This document shows positions 23,254 through 33,898 of a DNA stretch of 64,000 bases, one piece after another. A program made the translations under genes and the position numbers. This DNA comes from an uncultured Subdoligranulum sp. (GTDB lineage Bacteria > Bacillota > Clostridia > Oscillospirales > Ruminococcaceae), in contig NZ_OZ007030.1 in the NCBI RefSeq assembly GCF_963931595.1, positions 124,001 to 188,000 of the forward strand, given 5' to 3'. The stretch's first letter is position 1. Each line of letters starts with the position of its first letter. Below the pieces are notes generated by a model, which was not told the origin of the DNA, ran no database searches, and worked only from the letters and a program-made list of their open reading frames with translations.

Positions 23254-25269
23254 TTGAAGATCTATGTTTCAGCGGCAGCGCCCCGCAGCGGTGACGGCAC
23301 CCAGGCACGGCCGTATCAGACCATCAGCGAGGCAGCCAAGGTAGCCGAGGCCGGGGACGAAGTCATCGTGATGCCCGGCTTCTACCGGGAGTGGGTAAAC
23401 CCCGTCCGTGGCGGCGAGAGCGACGACAAGCGCATCACCTACCGCTCGGCGGTGCCCGGCTGTGCGGTAATCACCGGTGCGGAGCCGGTCAAGGGCTGGA
23501 CCCATTACCAAGGCAACGTGTGGATGGTGCGGGTTTCCAACAGCCTGTTCGGCGATTACAACCCCTATACCACCTTTGTGTACGGGGACTGGTACTTTTC
23601 CGGCAAATCCAAGCACACCGGCTGCGTGTATCTCAATGACAAAGCCATGTATGAAGCCGGCAGCCTGGAAGAATGCATCAAGGGCGAGGTATATCCCTGC
23701 TCCTGGGAGCCGGAGGCTTCGGTCTACAAGTGGTATGCCGAGCAGGACGGTGACGACACGGTACTCTACGCCAATTTCCAGGGCAAGGACCCCAACGCGG
23801 AAAATGTGGAGATCAACGTCCGCCGTTTCTGCTTCTACCCCAGCCAGACCGGCCTGAACTACATCACCGTCAGCGGGTTCTGCATCACCAAGGCGGCCAC
23901 CACCTGGGCCCCGCCCGCCGCCTACCAGGACGGCATGATCGGTCCTCACTGGGCCAAGGGCTGGATCATTGAGGACTGCGAAATTTCCAACTCCAAATGC
24001 GCCGGAATCTCCCTGGGCAAATACTGCGACCCGGACAACGACCACTACTTCACCAGAAAGCACGTCAAATCCCCCACCCAGATGGAGCGGGATGCCGTCT
24101 GCCGCGGGCAGTACCACGGCTGGCTGAAGGAGAACGTGGGCAGCCACATCATCCGCCGGTGCGACATCCACGACTGCCAGCAGGGCGGCATCATCGGGCG
24201 CATGGGCGGCGTTTTCTCGGTGATCGAGGACAACCATATCCACCACATCAACAACATGATGGAGCTGGGCGGCGCCGAGATCGCCGGCATCAAGATGCAC
24301 GCCGCCATCGACGTGATCTTCCGCCGCAACCACATCCACCACTGCACCATGGGCATCTGGTGTGACTGGGAGGCCCAGGGCACCCGCATCACCCAGAACC
24401 TGCTGCACGACAACCAGAAGCCGGACTTTGCCCAGCCCCTCAAGGGAGGCATGATGAGCCAGGACATCTTTGTGGAGGTTGGCCACGGCCCCACCCTCAT
24501 TGACAACAACATCCTGCTCAGCGAAGTTTCCCTGCGGTTCGCCACCCAGGGTGTGGCCATGGTGCACAACCTGATTGCCGGGGCGCTCACCTGCGTAGGC
24601 GGCGGTACCGGCCTGCGGTATACCCCCTACCATATTCCCCACCGCACCGAGGTAATGGGCTTCATGACCATCCTGCACGGGGACGACCGGTTCTACAACA
24701 ACATCTTTATCCAGAACGGTCCCGCCGAACCCAAGCGCATCCGGCACGACAGCGACGATGGTGTGGACGAGGAGAATCGGGCGGTGGGCACCCATGTCTT
24801 TGACGGCTACCCCACCTATGAGGAATGGATTGCCCAGTTCGACATGGACACCGACACCCCCGACATGGCCAAACTGGCGCCCGCCCACGACAGCCACCTG
24901 CCGGTCTGGGCAGAGGGCAACGTCTATTTCGGCGGCGCCCGGAAATGGGAGAAAGAGAAGAACGCTGTGGTCCTGCCCGACAAGGTCACCCTGGCGCTGG
25001 AAGAGCAGGACGGCCGGGTGACGCTGGAAACCAACCTGTACGACCTGCTGCCTGAAATGCGGACTCCCAGTGTCACCACCATGGTGCTAGGCAAGGCCTT
25101 TGAGCCGGAGGAGCCCTACGAAAATCCCGACGGCACCCCCATCTACTTTGATGCGGACTACCTGGGACGTCACCGGGCCCCGAATCCCCTGCCCGGTCCC
25201 TTTGCCAGCGGGGCGGAGCTGGAGGAAACTCTCTTTGACGACAGCGAGAGCGGCCCTGTGGTGCGGTAA
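23254..25269 (+). CDS. GH120 beta-xylosidase
   Basis: The 671-residue intracellular enzyme (no signal peptide) folds as a right-handed parallel beta-helix. It opens MKIYVSAAAPRSGDGTQARP and continues EAGDEVIVMPGFYREWVNP, which closely matches family GH120 (XylC of Thermoanaerobacterium). The central coils carry NHIHHINNMMELGGAEIAGI and NHIHHCTMGIWCDWEAQGT, the region holding the catalytic Asp and Glu. It releases xylose from xylo-oligosaccharides. The TTG at 23254 is chosen because an AAGGAGG site lies 9 bases upstream. It is separated by about 20 kb from the main xylan locus but surely serves the same pathway. Confidence 0.88.
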   Translation: MKIYVSAAAPRSGDGTQARPYQTISEAAKVAEAGDEVIVMPGFYREWVNPVRGGESDDKRITYRSAVPGCAVITGAEPVKGWTHYQGNVWMVRVSNSLFGDYNPYTTFVYGDWYFSGKSKHTGCVYLNDKAMYEAGSLEECIKGEVYPCSWEPEASVYKWYAEQDGDDTVLYANFQGKDPNAENVEINVRRFCFYPSQTGLNYITVSGFCITKAATTWAPPAAYQDGMIGPHWAKGWIIEDCEISNSKCAGISLGKYCDPDNDHYFTRKHVKSPTQMERDAVCRGQYHGWLKENVGSHIIRRCDIHDCQQGGIIGRMGGVFSVIEDNHIHHINNMMELGGAEIAGIKMHAAIDVIFRRNHIHHCTMGIWCDWEAQGTRITQNLLHDNQKPDFAQPLKGGMMSQDIFVEVGHGPTLIDNNILLSEVSLRFATQGVAMVHNLIAGALTCVGGGTGLRYTPYHIPHRTEVMGFMTILHGDDRFYNNIFIQNGPAEPKRIRHDSDDGVDEENRAVGTHVFDGYPTYEEWIAQFDMDTDTPDMAKLAPAHDSHLPVWAEGNVYFGGARKWEKEKNAVVLPDKVTLALEEQDGRVTLETNLYDLLPEMRTPSVTTMVLGKAFEPEEPYENPDGTPIYFDADYLGRHRAPNPLPGPFASGAELEETLFDDSESGPVVR

Positions 25270-25293
25270 CGGATTTTCTTTTGCCAGGAACCG

Positions 25294-25338
25294 AAAAAGG
25301 AGGCAGACGTTCCCGAAAGGGCGTCTGCCTCCTTTTTT
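25294..25338. terminator. Bidirectional terminator between GH120 and esterase genes
   Basis: AAAAAGGAGGCAGACG and CGTCTGCCTCCTTTTTT form a 16-base stem usable on both strands. Confidence 0.9.
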
Positions 25339-25362
25339 ATGGTCCGCCGCGGTTGCCTTGGC

Positions 25363-26262
25363 TTATACAAGATGCCGGTTCAGGAAGTCCAGAATCACAT
25401 CCAGCGTGGCCTGGCAATAGAACACGTTGCCGCCGTGGTCCGCATTTTTCACCTTATAGAATTCCACCGTCTTGCCCATGGACTTAATATGCCGGTAGAG
25501 TTCCAGGCTTTGGGTGAAGGGGACCGTCCGGTCCTTGCTGCCGTGCATGATGAGCACCGGCGGCATGACGGTGTCCGCGTGAATATAGGAAAAGGGCATC
25601 CGGCGCTCACACTCTGCCGGGTCATCCGGCGGGCAGAAGCCCAGGTAGTTGGTTGCTGCCGAGTGGGCCGCCATGTGGTCATAGGCCGAAGGGGCATCGT
25701 TCATGGTCAGGCAGTTGACCGAACCGTACAGGTCGATGCAGCCGTTGAGGTTGGGCAGAGGCGTCTTTTCCGCATCACATTCCATCGTGTTCCAGGTGGC
25801 CATCATCATCATGGCCGTGTGGCCGCCGGAACTGTCCCCGCTGAGGAACAGATTGCTGGGGTCCACCGGGAACTGGTCCGGATGGCTCATCACATACCGG
25901 ACGGCGGTTTTGCCGTCCTCCACCTGACAGGGGAAACGATACTTTGGGGCGAATCGGTATTCAATGATGATAACCATATATCCCGCCCGCACCAGCCGGC
26001 TGAAATCTCCCATGTGGGAGTTCAGGTTCTGCTGCAGCCAGGCGGACCCTTGGATATGAAACACCGTGGGATACCGGCGGTTAGCGTCCAGCACCGAAGG
26101 GATCATCACCCGCAGGTGCAGTTCCACCCCGTCCTTGACGGCATAGACCACATCCGGCGGGCAGGAAATGCCCCTTTCGTCCTGGCCGTAGATGATCTTC
26201 ATGCCCTCTTCCCCGGACATATTTTCCGGAAATTCCTCATAAGTATAAAACGGCTCTTTCAT
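25363..26262 (-). CDS. Alpha/beta-hydrolase esterase, possible xylan deacetylase
   Basis: The 299-residue protein has the alpha/beta-hydrolase fold: nucleophile elbow LSGDSSGGHTA, acid region MHGSKDRTVPFTQ and late catalytic His in NADHGG. The oxyanion-hole segment reads FHIQGSAW in place of HGGGW, as in some BD-FAE type feruloyl/acetyl esterases and lipases. No signal peptide is present, so it acts inside the cell, where it could strip acetyl or feruloyl groups from imported oligosaccharides. It converges on the GH120 gene. The start at 26262 has a GGAGG site. Confidence 0.7.
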   Translation of the reverse strand: MKEPFYTYEEFPENMSGEEGMKIIYGQDERGISCPPDVVYAVKDGVELHLRVMIPSVLDANRRYPTVFHIQGSAWLQQNLNSHMGDFSRLVRAGYMVIIIEYRFAPKYRFPCQVEDGKTAVRYVMSHPDQFPVDPSNLFLSGDSSGGHTAMMMMATWNTMECDAEKTPLPNLNGCIDLYGSVNCLTMNDAPSAYDHMAAHSAATNYLGFCPPDDPAECERRMPFSYIHADTVMPPVLIMHGSKDRTVPFTQSLELYRHIKSMGKTVEFYKVKNADHGGNVFYCQATLDVILDFLNRHLV

Positions 26263-26325
26263 TGGTTTCCTCCTTCATCACGGTCCCATGCTTTCTTGGA
26301 AACAGTATAGCACAAACCGCAAAAA

Positions 26326-26359
26326 GCAGCAGCCCCGGCCATTGGGCCGGGGCTGCTGT
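26326..26359 (-). terminator. Terminator of the dehydrogenase operon
   Basis: GCAGCAGCCCCGGCC pairs with GGCCGGGGCTGCTG. The minus-strand side ends in CTTTTTG, just beyond the aldehyde dehydrogenase stop. Confidence 0.8.
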
Positions 26360-26389
26360 CATATACAAACCGATTTGCAGTAAACCGGC

Positions 26390-27769
26390 TCACTGCAGGA
26401 AGAACCGCAGCATCTTGTCTTTCTGGCTGGTGTAGGGCTGGTAGCGCACCGGCATGTCCAGCCAGGTCTTCTTGTCCACGATGCTGCGCAGGTGGCTGAA
26501 GGCCTCGAACCCGGCCTTGCCGTGGTAGCCGCCCATGCCGCTCTCCCCTACGCCGCCGAAGGGCATTTCACTGGTGGCCAGGTGGATGATCACATCGTTC
26601 AGGCAACCGCCGCCGAAGTGGCAGCGGTCCAGCACCTTGCGCTGCACGGCCTTGTCCTCACTGAAGAGATAGAGGGCCAGCGGATGGGGCTGGGATTCGA
26701 TGTCCGCCAGGGCGGCGTCCAGGTCGGTATAGGTCAGTACCGGCAGGATGGGTCCGAAGATCTCCTCGCCCATGACGGCGTCTTCCCGGGTCACATCTTT
26801 CATGACGGTGGGGGCAATACGCTGGGTCGTTTCGTCCCCGGTGCCGCCGCAGACCACCTTGGCCGGGTCGATCAGCCCCATCAGGCGGCGGTAGTGCTTT
26901 TCGTTGATGATCTTGCCGTAATCCTCATTGGCCAGAGGGTCGGCACCGAACTGAGCGGTGATCTCTTTCCGGATGGCTTCGATGAGCTCGTCCCGGATGG
27001 AGGCATCGCAGAGGATGTAGTCCGGAGCCACACAGGTCTGCCCGCAGTTCAGATACTTGCCGAAGACAATCCGCTTGGCGGCCAGGCCGATCTTGGCGGA
27101 CTTTTCCACAATGCAGGGGCTCTTGCCGCCCAGTTCCAGCACGGCAGGGGTCAGGTACTCGGCGGCGCAGCGCAGCACCTCCTTGCCCACGGCCTTGCTG
27201 CCGGTGAAGAAGATCATATCAAACTTCTGGTGCAGCAGGGCCTGGTTTTCGGCACGGCCGCCGGTGACAACGCAGACATGTTCCGGCGGGAAGCACTCCT
27301 CCACGATCTGCTGCAGCACCGCACCGGTGGCCGGGGCGTAGGCGCTGGGCTTGACGATGGCGGTGTTGCCCGCAGCAATGGCGTCGATCAGCGGGTCCAG
27401 GGTCAGCAGCACAGGGTAATTCCACGGGCTCATGATGAGCACGTTGCCGTAGGGAGAGGGAGACCGGAAGCTGCTGGCCGCAAACTGGGACAGCGGGGTG
27501 GACACCCGGCGGTTCCGCATTAGGCGGCGGACATGACGGATCATCCAGGTGGCCTCGGACAGGGTCAGCCCTGTCTCGCACATATAGCTTTCGGTGGCGG
27601 ACTTGCCAAGGTCGGTCTTGAGGGCCCGGGCCAGGTCCGCCTCATGATTTTGCAGGGAGGCTTTGAGCTTTTTCAGCGCCGCAATGCGGGCTTCGGCGGG
27701 CAGGGTATGTCCGGCAGCGAAATACTCACGCTGCCGTTTGAGAATGGCTTGAATCTCCAGTTCCGTCAT
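26390..27769 (-). CDS. Aldehyde dehydrogenase (NAD(P)-dependent)
   Basis: The 459-residue protein contains the class signatures IMSPWNYPVLLTL, FTGSKAVGKEV, the catalytic-Glu motif LELGGKSPCIV and the catalytic Cys in NCGQTCVAPDY. The overall layout matches the short class-3/coniferyl-aldehyde type that ends in a hydrophobic tail. It oxidises aldehydes to acids, or works in reverse with a partner. The ATG at 27769 has a GGAGG site and lies 44 bases inside the upstream alcohol dehydrogenase gene, so the two are coupled. Confidence 0.9.
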   Translation of the reverse strand: MTELEIQAILKRQREYFAAGHTLPAEARIAALKKLKASLQNHEADLARALKTDLGKSATESYMCETGLTLSEATWMIRHVRRLMRNRRVSTPLSQFAASSFRSPSPYGNVLIMSPWNYPVLLTLDPLIDAIAAGNTAIVKPSAYAPATGAVLQQIVEECFPPEHVCVVTGGRAENQALLHQKFDMIFFTGSKAVGKEVLRCAAEYLTPAVLELGGKSPCIVEKSAKIGLAAKRIVFGKYLNCGQTCVAPDYILCDASIRDELIEAIRKEITAQFGADPLANEDYGKIINEKHYRRLMGLIDPAKVVCGGTGDETTQRIAPTVMKDVTREDAVMGEEIFGPILPVLTYTDLDAALADIESQPHPLALYLFSEDKAVQRKVLDRCHFGGGCLNDVIIHLATSEMPFGGVGESGMGGYHGKAGFEAFSHLRSIVDKKTWLDMPVRYQPYTSQKDKMLRFFLQ

Positions 27770-28973
27770 GGGTGGAAACCTCCTGAACTTGTTTGTACAT
27801 ATCTTCCAGCTTGTCGGGGCCCCACAGCACCGGCACCGGGTACAGCGGATTGGCTTCGTGGTCGGCATAGCGGGCCAGCTGGGGGATGTCCTCGGTCCGG
27901 ATGCCGGGAAGGGTTTCGGGAATATCCATCGCGGCGTTCATGGCGTCGATGTAGGCAATGAACTCCTTGGCGGCCACCTCGTCACTGGCATCCTGGCTGA
28001 CGCCGGAAGCCCGGGCCAGTTCGGCCAGCTTTTTCCAGGCGGCGCTGCCGTAGGCTTTCAGCACGATGGGCAGCAGCACGCTGTTGGCCAGGCCGTGGGC
28101 AATGCCGTACCGGCCGCCCAGGCTGTGGGCCACGGCATGGACATACCCCACATAACTCTTGGTGAAGGCGGTGCCGGCCAGGTAGGCGGCGCGCAGCATG
28201 TTGGCCCGGGCTTCCCGGTTATGGCCGTTGTAGTAGGCTTCCGGCAGGTTGTTGAAGATGAGCTGCACGGCCTCGATGGCGGCGGCCCGGGTGCCCTTGG
28301 TGGTGGAGCGGCCGATGTAGGCTTCCACTGCGTGGGTCAGCGCATCCATGCCGGTGGTGGCGGTCAGCTGCCGGGGCAGGTTGAGGGTCACGTCCGGATC
28401 GAGGACTGCATAATAGGGGATCAGCGAGAAATCGTTGATGGGGTATTTGTGGTGGATCTTCTCGTCGGTGATGACGGCGGCCAGAGTGGTCTCGCTGCCG
28501 GTGCCGGCGGTGGTGGGCACTGCGATGAGCAGCGGCAGACGGTGCATCACATGAAGCAGGCCTTCCATCTTGTCCAGAGACTTACGGGGCCGCACAATGC
28601 GGGCACCCACCGCCTTGGCGCAGTCCATGGAGGAACCGCCGCCGAAGGCGATGAGCCCCTGGCAGCCGTTTTCCAGGTAGAGTTCGCGGGCCTCCTCCAC
28701 GTTGGCCACGGTGGGGTTCGCCACCGTCTTGTCGTAGACGATGCAGCGGATGTGAGCAGCCTTCAGCTCCTCCTCCAGATGGGCGGTCAGGCCCAGACCG
28801 TGGACGCCGGCGTCGGTGACCAGCATGACGCAGTCGATGTGGTGCTCCCGCAGCACGGCGGGCACGCCGCTGACACCTTCGATCAGTTTGGGCTCACGAT
28901 AGGGCAGAAAAGGCAGCGCAATGCGCATGTCCAGCTGAAAAATACGGCAATAAATCTTCTTGGCAACGTTCAT
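27726..28973 (-). CDS. Iron-containing alcohol dehydrogenase
   Basis: The 415-residue protein shows the group III Fe-ADH pattern: FGGGSSMDCAKAV near residue 90, TTAGTGSETT, then the metal ligands in GMDALTHAVEAY and HAVAHSLGGRYGIAHG. It interconverts an aldehyde or ketone and its alcohol using NAD(P)H. With the overlapping aldehyde dehydrogenase it could process a diol- or sugar-derived aldehyde; the substrate is unknown. The ATG at 28973 is preferred over 28982 because GAAAGG directly abuts the earlier codon. Confidence 0.9.
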   Translation of the reverse strand: MNVAKKIYCRIFQLDMRIALPFLPYREPKLIEGVSGVPAVLREHHIDCVMLVTDAGVHGLGLTAHLEEELKAAHIRCIVYDKTVANPTVANVEEARELYLENGCQGLIAFGGGSSMDCAKAVGARIVRPRKSLDKMEGLLHVMHRLPLLIAVPTTAGTGSETTLAAVITDEKIHHKYPINDFSLIPYYAVLDPDVTLNLPRQLTATTGMDALTHAVEAYIGRSTTKGTRAAAIEAVQLIFNNLPEAYYNGHNREARANMLRAAYLAGTAFTKSYVGYVHAVAHSLGGRYGIAHGLANSVLLPIVLKAYGSAAWKKLAELARASGVSQDASDEVAAKEFIAYIDAMNAAMDIPETLPGIRTEDIPQLARYADHEANPLYPVPVLWGPDKLEDMYKQVQEVSTHDGTGDSSHSQTAA

Positions 28974-29010
28974 TTTTCTCATCCTTTCCCACTATGGACG
29001 CTATGATAAA

Positions 29011-29039
29011 GGATAAGACAAAAAGCAAGACAATGTCAA
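29011..29039 (-). promoter_or_regulatory. Promoter of the dehydrogenase operon
   Basis: Minus-strand TTGACA (plus 29034-29039) and TTATCC (plus 29011-29016) with 17-base spacing. The rest of 28974-29239 shows no gene. Confidence 0.6.
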
Positions 29040-29239
29040 GTAAAACTTTAGGTAAATATTTTTTGAAAACTGTCAAAATTGACGAATTACCGTGCAGCGG
29101 CTTTTCTCATAGCCGGAACAGGGCAGACAGGCCGCCGCACTGCCGCACGAAAGATCCCCGCCGCAAAAAAGCTCCCCCGAACTTATGCAGCGTCCCATAA
29201 GGAAGTAAAAAGAAATTTGGCAGGAACCGGTGTGTTAAA

Positions 29240-30880
<1,641 letters not shown>

Positions 30881-30954
30881 TTATTTCTCCTTTCTGTTCA
30901 GGCAGCCAAGTAAACGGTTGCCCTTATTATAACGCTTCGGTTTAGATTTTTCAG

Positions 30955-31203
30955 CTATGTCTCTGATTCTTTTTCCTGCAAATCTTTCTCCATCAGCCGC
31001 TTGAGTTTCTTCACGATCCCTTCCGAGCCTTTTTCCGCAAAGTGGGGAATGACTGTGTAGACGGTATTCCCCTCAAAGAAGGGATAGCTGCTGCCGCCAA
31101 GGTCAAAGTAAAACGCCCCGTCCCTGAAATGTTTTTCCATCCGTTCTCCCACAGCGGGGTCAAAATCTTTCAGCAGTTCATATAGCTTTTGTTCATCAGT
31201 CAT
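30955..31203 (-). CDS. Small conserved mobile-element protein
   Basis: The 82-residue protein (DEQKLYELLKDFDPAVGERM, then HFRDGAFYFDLGGSSYPFF) is of a type seen beside serine recombinases and replication proteins in clostridial integrative elements; its function is unknown. The ATG at 31203 overlaps the end of the RepA-like fragment by eight bases, so the genes were one operon. Confidence 0.55.
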   Translation of the reverse strand: MTDEQKLYELLKDFDPAVGERMEKHFRDGAFYFDLGGSSYPFFEGNTVYTVIPHFAEKGSEGIVKKLKRLMEKDLQEKESET

Positions 31204-31459
31204 CGGCGCCCCTCCTTTCGCCAACCGGCAGATTCAGGGTAATCACAGCCGGTCTGCCAAGGCCCTGTTTCCGGCGGACGATCAGGCCGCAGGATTCCAG
31301 TTCGTGAAACGCCCGCGTTGCCACCTGCCTGCTCCGTCGGAGTTTCGATTTAGCGTCCTTCACAGTGAAGTACAGGCGGATGGTTCCATCCGTTTCGATG
31401 TAGCCTTTCTTTTTGGAAATCCCCGCCCGGTCTAAAAGCAGGGCGTACAACAGTCCCAC
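31196..31459 (-). pseudogene. RepA-type replication initiator, N-terminally truncated
   Basis: The 87-codon frame begins in the middle of a RepA_N winged-helix domain: LLYALLLDRAGISKKKGYI, then TVKDAKSKLRRSRQVATRAFHELESCGLIVRRKQGLGRP. The usual N-terminus (FYRxPKxLF...) is missing. The frame starts at a GTG inside another gene's coding sequence and has no suitable ribosome binding site, so it is a deletion remnant. Confidence 0.75.
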
Positions 31460-31584
31460 TCCTCCGGCAGGGAGAGCATGAGGGAGAGAAGGCCCTTCGC
31501 TTTCAGCGAGAGCGACTTGTCCCGCAGGTGATGGTTGGACATCACCGTGTAATCGCGGGTTTTCTCAATGCGGAATACCGCCAT
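31432..31584 (-). pseudogene. Replisome-organiser/HTH protein, truncated at a deletion junction
   Basis: From ATG 31584 (AAGGAGG upstream) the protein reads MAVFRIEKTRDYTVMSNHHL, then SLKAKGLLSLMLSLPEEWD, a well-known N-terminus of element-encoded HTH/DnaD-like proteins normally about 250-300 residues long. Here it stops after 50 residues because the sequence jumps into the RepA-like gene in another frame near 31450. The two related winged-helix regions have been joined by a deletion. Confidence 0.75.
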
Positions 31585-31949
31585 GTTGGATACCTCCTTC
31601 CGTTGGTTTTGAAAAGTGTTCGTTTCGGTGGTTTTGCGCCCCTGTATCACCGCCCGGCCTCCCATGAGGGAAAGGATATGGGCGGCCTCGTTTGCGCCGC
31701 CCAAAGGCGAAAAAACAGGGGATTTTCCACCCTAAAACGCACACTGGATTTAGGGGTAGAAAAAGGGCGGCTGCTTCAAAACAGCCGCCCTAATGTGGGG
31801 GGATATACAAGATATTTTTCTGTTCGGATGCCCGAAAACCATTGATATTACTGGGTTTTTCAAAAAGTTCTGTATCGCCACTCGTACCACTGATCCGGAT
31901 CTGAATTTTGAAAGTTTTCACTTTACAATTCAGATCCGGATTTTATAGT
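31585..31949. other. Gap between element remnants and the IS: terminators only
   Basis: This 365-base stretch has no gene. A minus-strand terminator, AGGGCGGCTG/CAGCCGCCCT followed by TTTTTCT, lies at about 31764-31793. A perfect 15-base inverted repeat, ATCCGGATCTGAATT (31893-31907) and AATTCAGATCCGGAT (31927-31941), lies next to the transposase stop. It could terminate the IS transcript or mark its end. Confidence 0.6.
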
Positions 31950-33133
31950 TTATAGGTTGTCGGCAGGAAGCAGGCGGTCAGTCAATGTACTGGCCGCCTG
32001 TTTCGTTTTATACAGCTGTTCCATCTCCTCCGGTGTCTGGTATCCCAACCGGCTGTGGGGGCGCTGCCGGTTGTAAAAGAGCAGGTACTGCCGCAAGGAA
32101 TCCAACAGTGCGCCGATGCTTTTATAGAAATACCGGTGGTATTCTTCTTTCTTCAGGCTGGCAAAAAGGATTCCATGACGGCGTTGTCATAGGGAACGCC
32201 GGGCGTCGAAAAGGACTGCCGGACACTGAACTCCTCCAGCAATTCCCGGAAATAATCCGAGGTGTATTGCCGGCCCTGGTCGCTGTGAAAAAGCAGCCCG
32301 CGGGGGCGTCCTCTCCGGAGAAAGGCGGTCTCAAAGGTCCGGGCCACCAGGGCGGTGTCATTCTGGCAGGAGGCCCTGGCTGCCAGGACCTTGCGGGAGA
32401 ATAAGTCCAGCACAACGCACAGGTAGACCTTGCCGCCGGCATAGTGCAGCTCGGTGATGTCGCTGCCCCAGGCTTTGTTCGGAGCCTCTGGATTGAACTG
32501 GCGATCCAGCAGATTGAGATGGCAGAAGCGGCGCCTGGCTGCCGCCGCAGACATACGGGCAGAAGTGGTTCCCTTGTCTGCCTTCCATTCCCGCAAGAAG
32601 GAAAGAACCTTCCGCTTGCTGATGGAGATGCCCTGGGTCAGCAGCTTCTGCCGGATTTCCTCGGAGGAGATCCGCTTGCCGGAGCGCAGGTAGAGTTTTT
32701 CCACCAGCGGGCGCAGCACTTCGTCCCGCTGCTGGTTCTGGGTTTTGGCGGGGCGACGCTGGGTGCGGTAGTAGAAGTTGGATTTGCGGATGCCGAAAAG
32801 CCGGCAGGTCAGGTTGGGACCGTAGACGGGAATCCAGCGGCAAGCGGCCTGAAAGCGGGTGAACTCCGGCAGAGCCTGCTGGACGATGGTGCGCACAGCC
32901 TCCAGCTCTGCGGTGGTTTGCCGGTGCTGCTCCCGCAGCGCATGGAGCTCTTCCTGCAGCCGCAGCGGATCCTGGTTGCCGGGACAGGACAGCTGGGCGT
33001 CGAAGGTGCGGAACCATGCGCGCAGGGGCTTGTCGGTGATGCCGGTTTCATCCTGCAGCTGCGTCAGTGTCCGGCCCCGCCGGTGCCGGACGTAGAGCTG
33101 CCACTTCCGGGCATCGTCATAGAATTTCGACAT
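31950..33133 (-). pseudogene. IS3-family transposase OrfB with a one-base frameshift
   Basis: The frame from ATG 33133 encodes an HTH_21-like region and an rve DDE integrase core: WGSDITELHY (first Asp), HSDQGRQYTS (second Asp) and NAVMESF (Glu). Directly after the Glu the frame ends in a premature TGA at 32153. Adding one T in the run at 32163-32167 restores ESFFASLKKEEYHRYFYKS and a conserved tail, FYNRQRPHSRLGYQTPEEM, to a TAA at 31950. The catalytic triad is therefore present but the C-terminal region is lost. Confidence 0.8.
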
Positions 33134-33767
33134 GGCTGCCCTCCGCCACGAAAGGAACCTCCGGCTGCCGGGGCAGATATTCAGTCTGCAGCGGCTCACA
33201 GCTGATCAGCCCCATGGCGTCCATCATCTGCCGGATGCGCTTTTTGCCTAAGCGGATGCCTTTTCGCCGCAGCTTCTGGCGGATCTGCTCCGCACCGAAC
33301 CGCCCGCCGCTTTCCAAAAAGATGCGCTGTACCTCTTTCCGGTACAGCGCTTGTTGTTTGGCTCGCTCAGAGGGCACGGCGGATTCTTTCCGGTAACGGA
33401 AGAAGGCACTGGAACTGAGTTCGAACACTTTGTAAATGTAGGGGACCTGGTCGGCGTATTTGCGCGCAAAGAGAGACCGGTCCCGGATGGGAATGGTGCG
33501 CAGGATGCCGCTCTCGTGCAGGATCTGCAGATCCCGCTGGGCCTCCTCCAGCTCCCGGCGGAGCGCCTGGGTGGTCAGCAGAAGGGTTCCGGCATCCTCC
33601 AGGGGCAAATCCTTCAGCGTTTGCCCGGACAGCTTTTCTCGCCAGCGGCGTTGCCACAGGTAGATGGTCGGCAAGGGAACGTGGCAGGTTTCACTGATCT
33701 GCCGGCAGGCGTACCCTTGCAGGAAGAGCTGATAAGCCTCCTGATGTACGGTTTCAGAATATCGCAT
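33117..33767 (-). CDS. IS3-type upstream ORF with HTH and HTH_21 domains
   Basis: The 216-residue protein starts with a transposase HTH (HQEAYQLFLQGYACRQISET, then PLPTIYLWQRRWREKL), continues through a Leu/Glu coiled region, and ends with an HTH_21-like segment (GRFGAEQIRQKLRRKGIRLG). Classical IS3 OrfA proteins are near 100 residues and lack the last domain, so this is an extended OrfA. Its end overlaps the OrfB start by 17 bases. It helps recognise the IS ends in this family. Confidence 0.75.
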   Translation of the reverse strand: MRYSETVHQEAYQLFLQGYACRQISETCHVPLPTIYLWQRRWREKLSGQTLKDLPLEDAGTLLLTTQALRRELEEAQRDLQILHESGILRTIPIRDRSLFARKYADQVPYIYKVFELSSSAFFRYRKESAVPSERAKQQALYRKEVQRIFLESGGRFGAEQIRQKLRRKGIRLGKKRIRQMMDAMGLISCEPLQTEYLPRQPEVPFVAEGSHVEIL

Positions 33768-33840
33768 GTTGCTATAAACCTCCTTTTTTTGACATGCAGG
33801 AGAGATTATAACACACATGAACAGGGCACTTGCAAGTAGG

Positions 33841-33870
33841 AAAAGAAAAAGAGCCTCCCGAAGGAGGCTC
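33841..33870 (-). terminator. Terminator of the GNAT/SecB-like cassette
   Basis: GAGCCTCC and GGAGGCTC with a CGAA loop; the minus-strand side ends in TTTTTCTTTT, 29 bases beyond the SecB-like stop. Confidence 0.9.
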
Positions 33871-33898
33871 TAAATAACAGAAAAGATAGAATCTCGAA

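Larger units (their letters stand above)
31893..33810 (-). mobile_element. IS3-family insertion sequence, inactive
   Basis: Two overlapping leftward ORFs (extended OrfA, then a frameshifted DDE OrfB) make up an element of about 1.9 kb. The left end may be the inverted repeat at 31893-31941. A TATAAT-like box on the minus strand (about 33806-33811) lies upstream of OrfA. Exact terminal repeats and target duplication could not be set by eye, so the boundaries are approximate. Confidence 0.65.
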
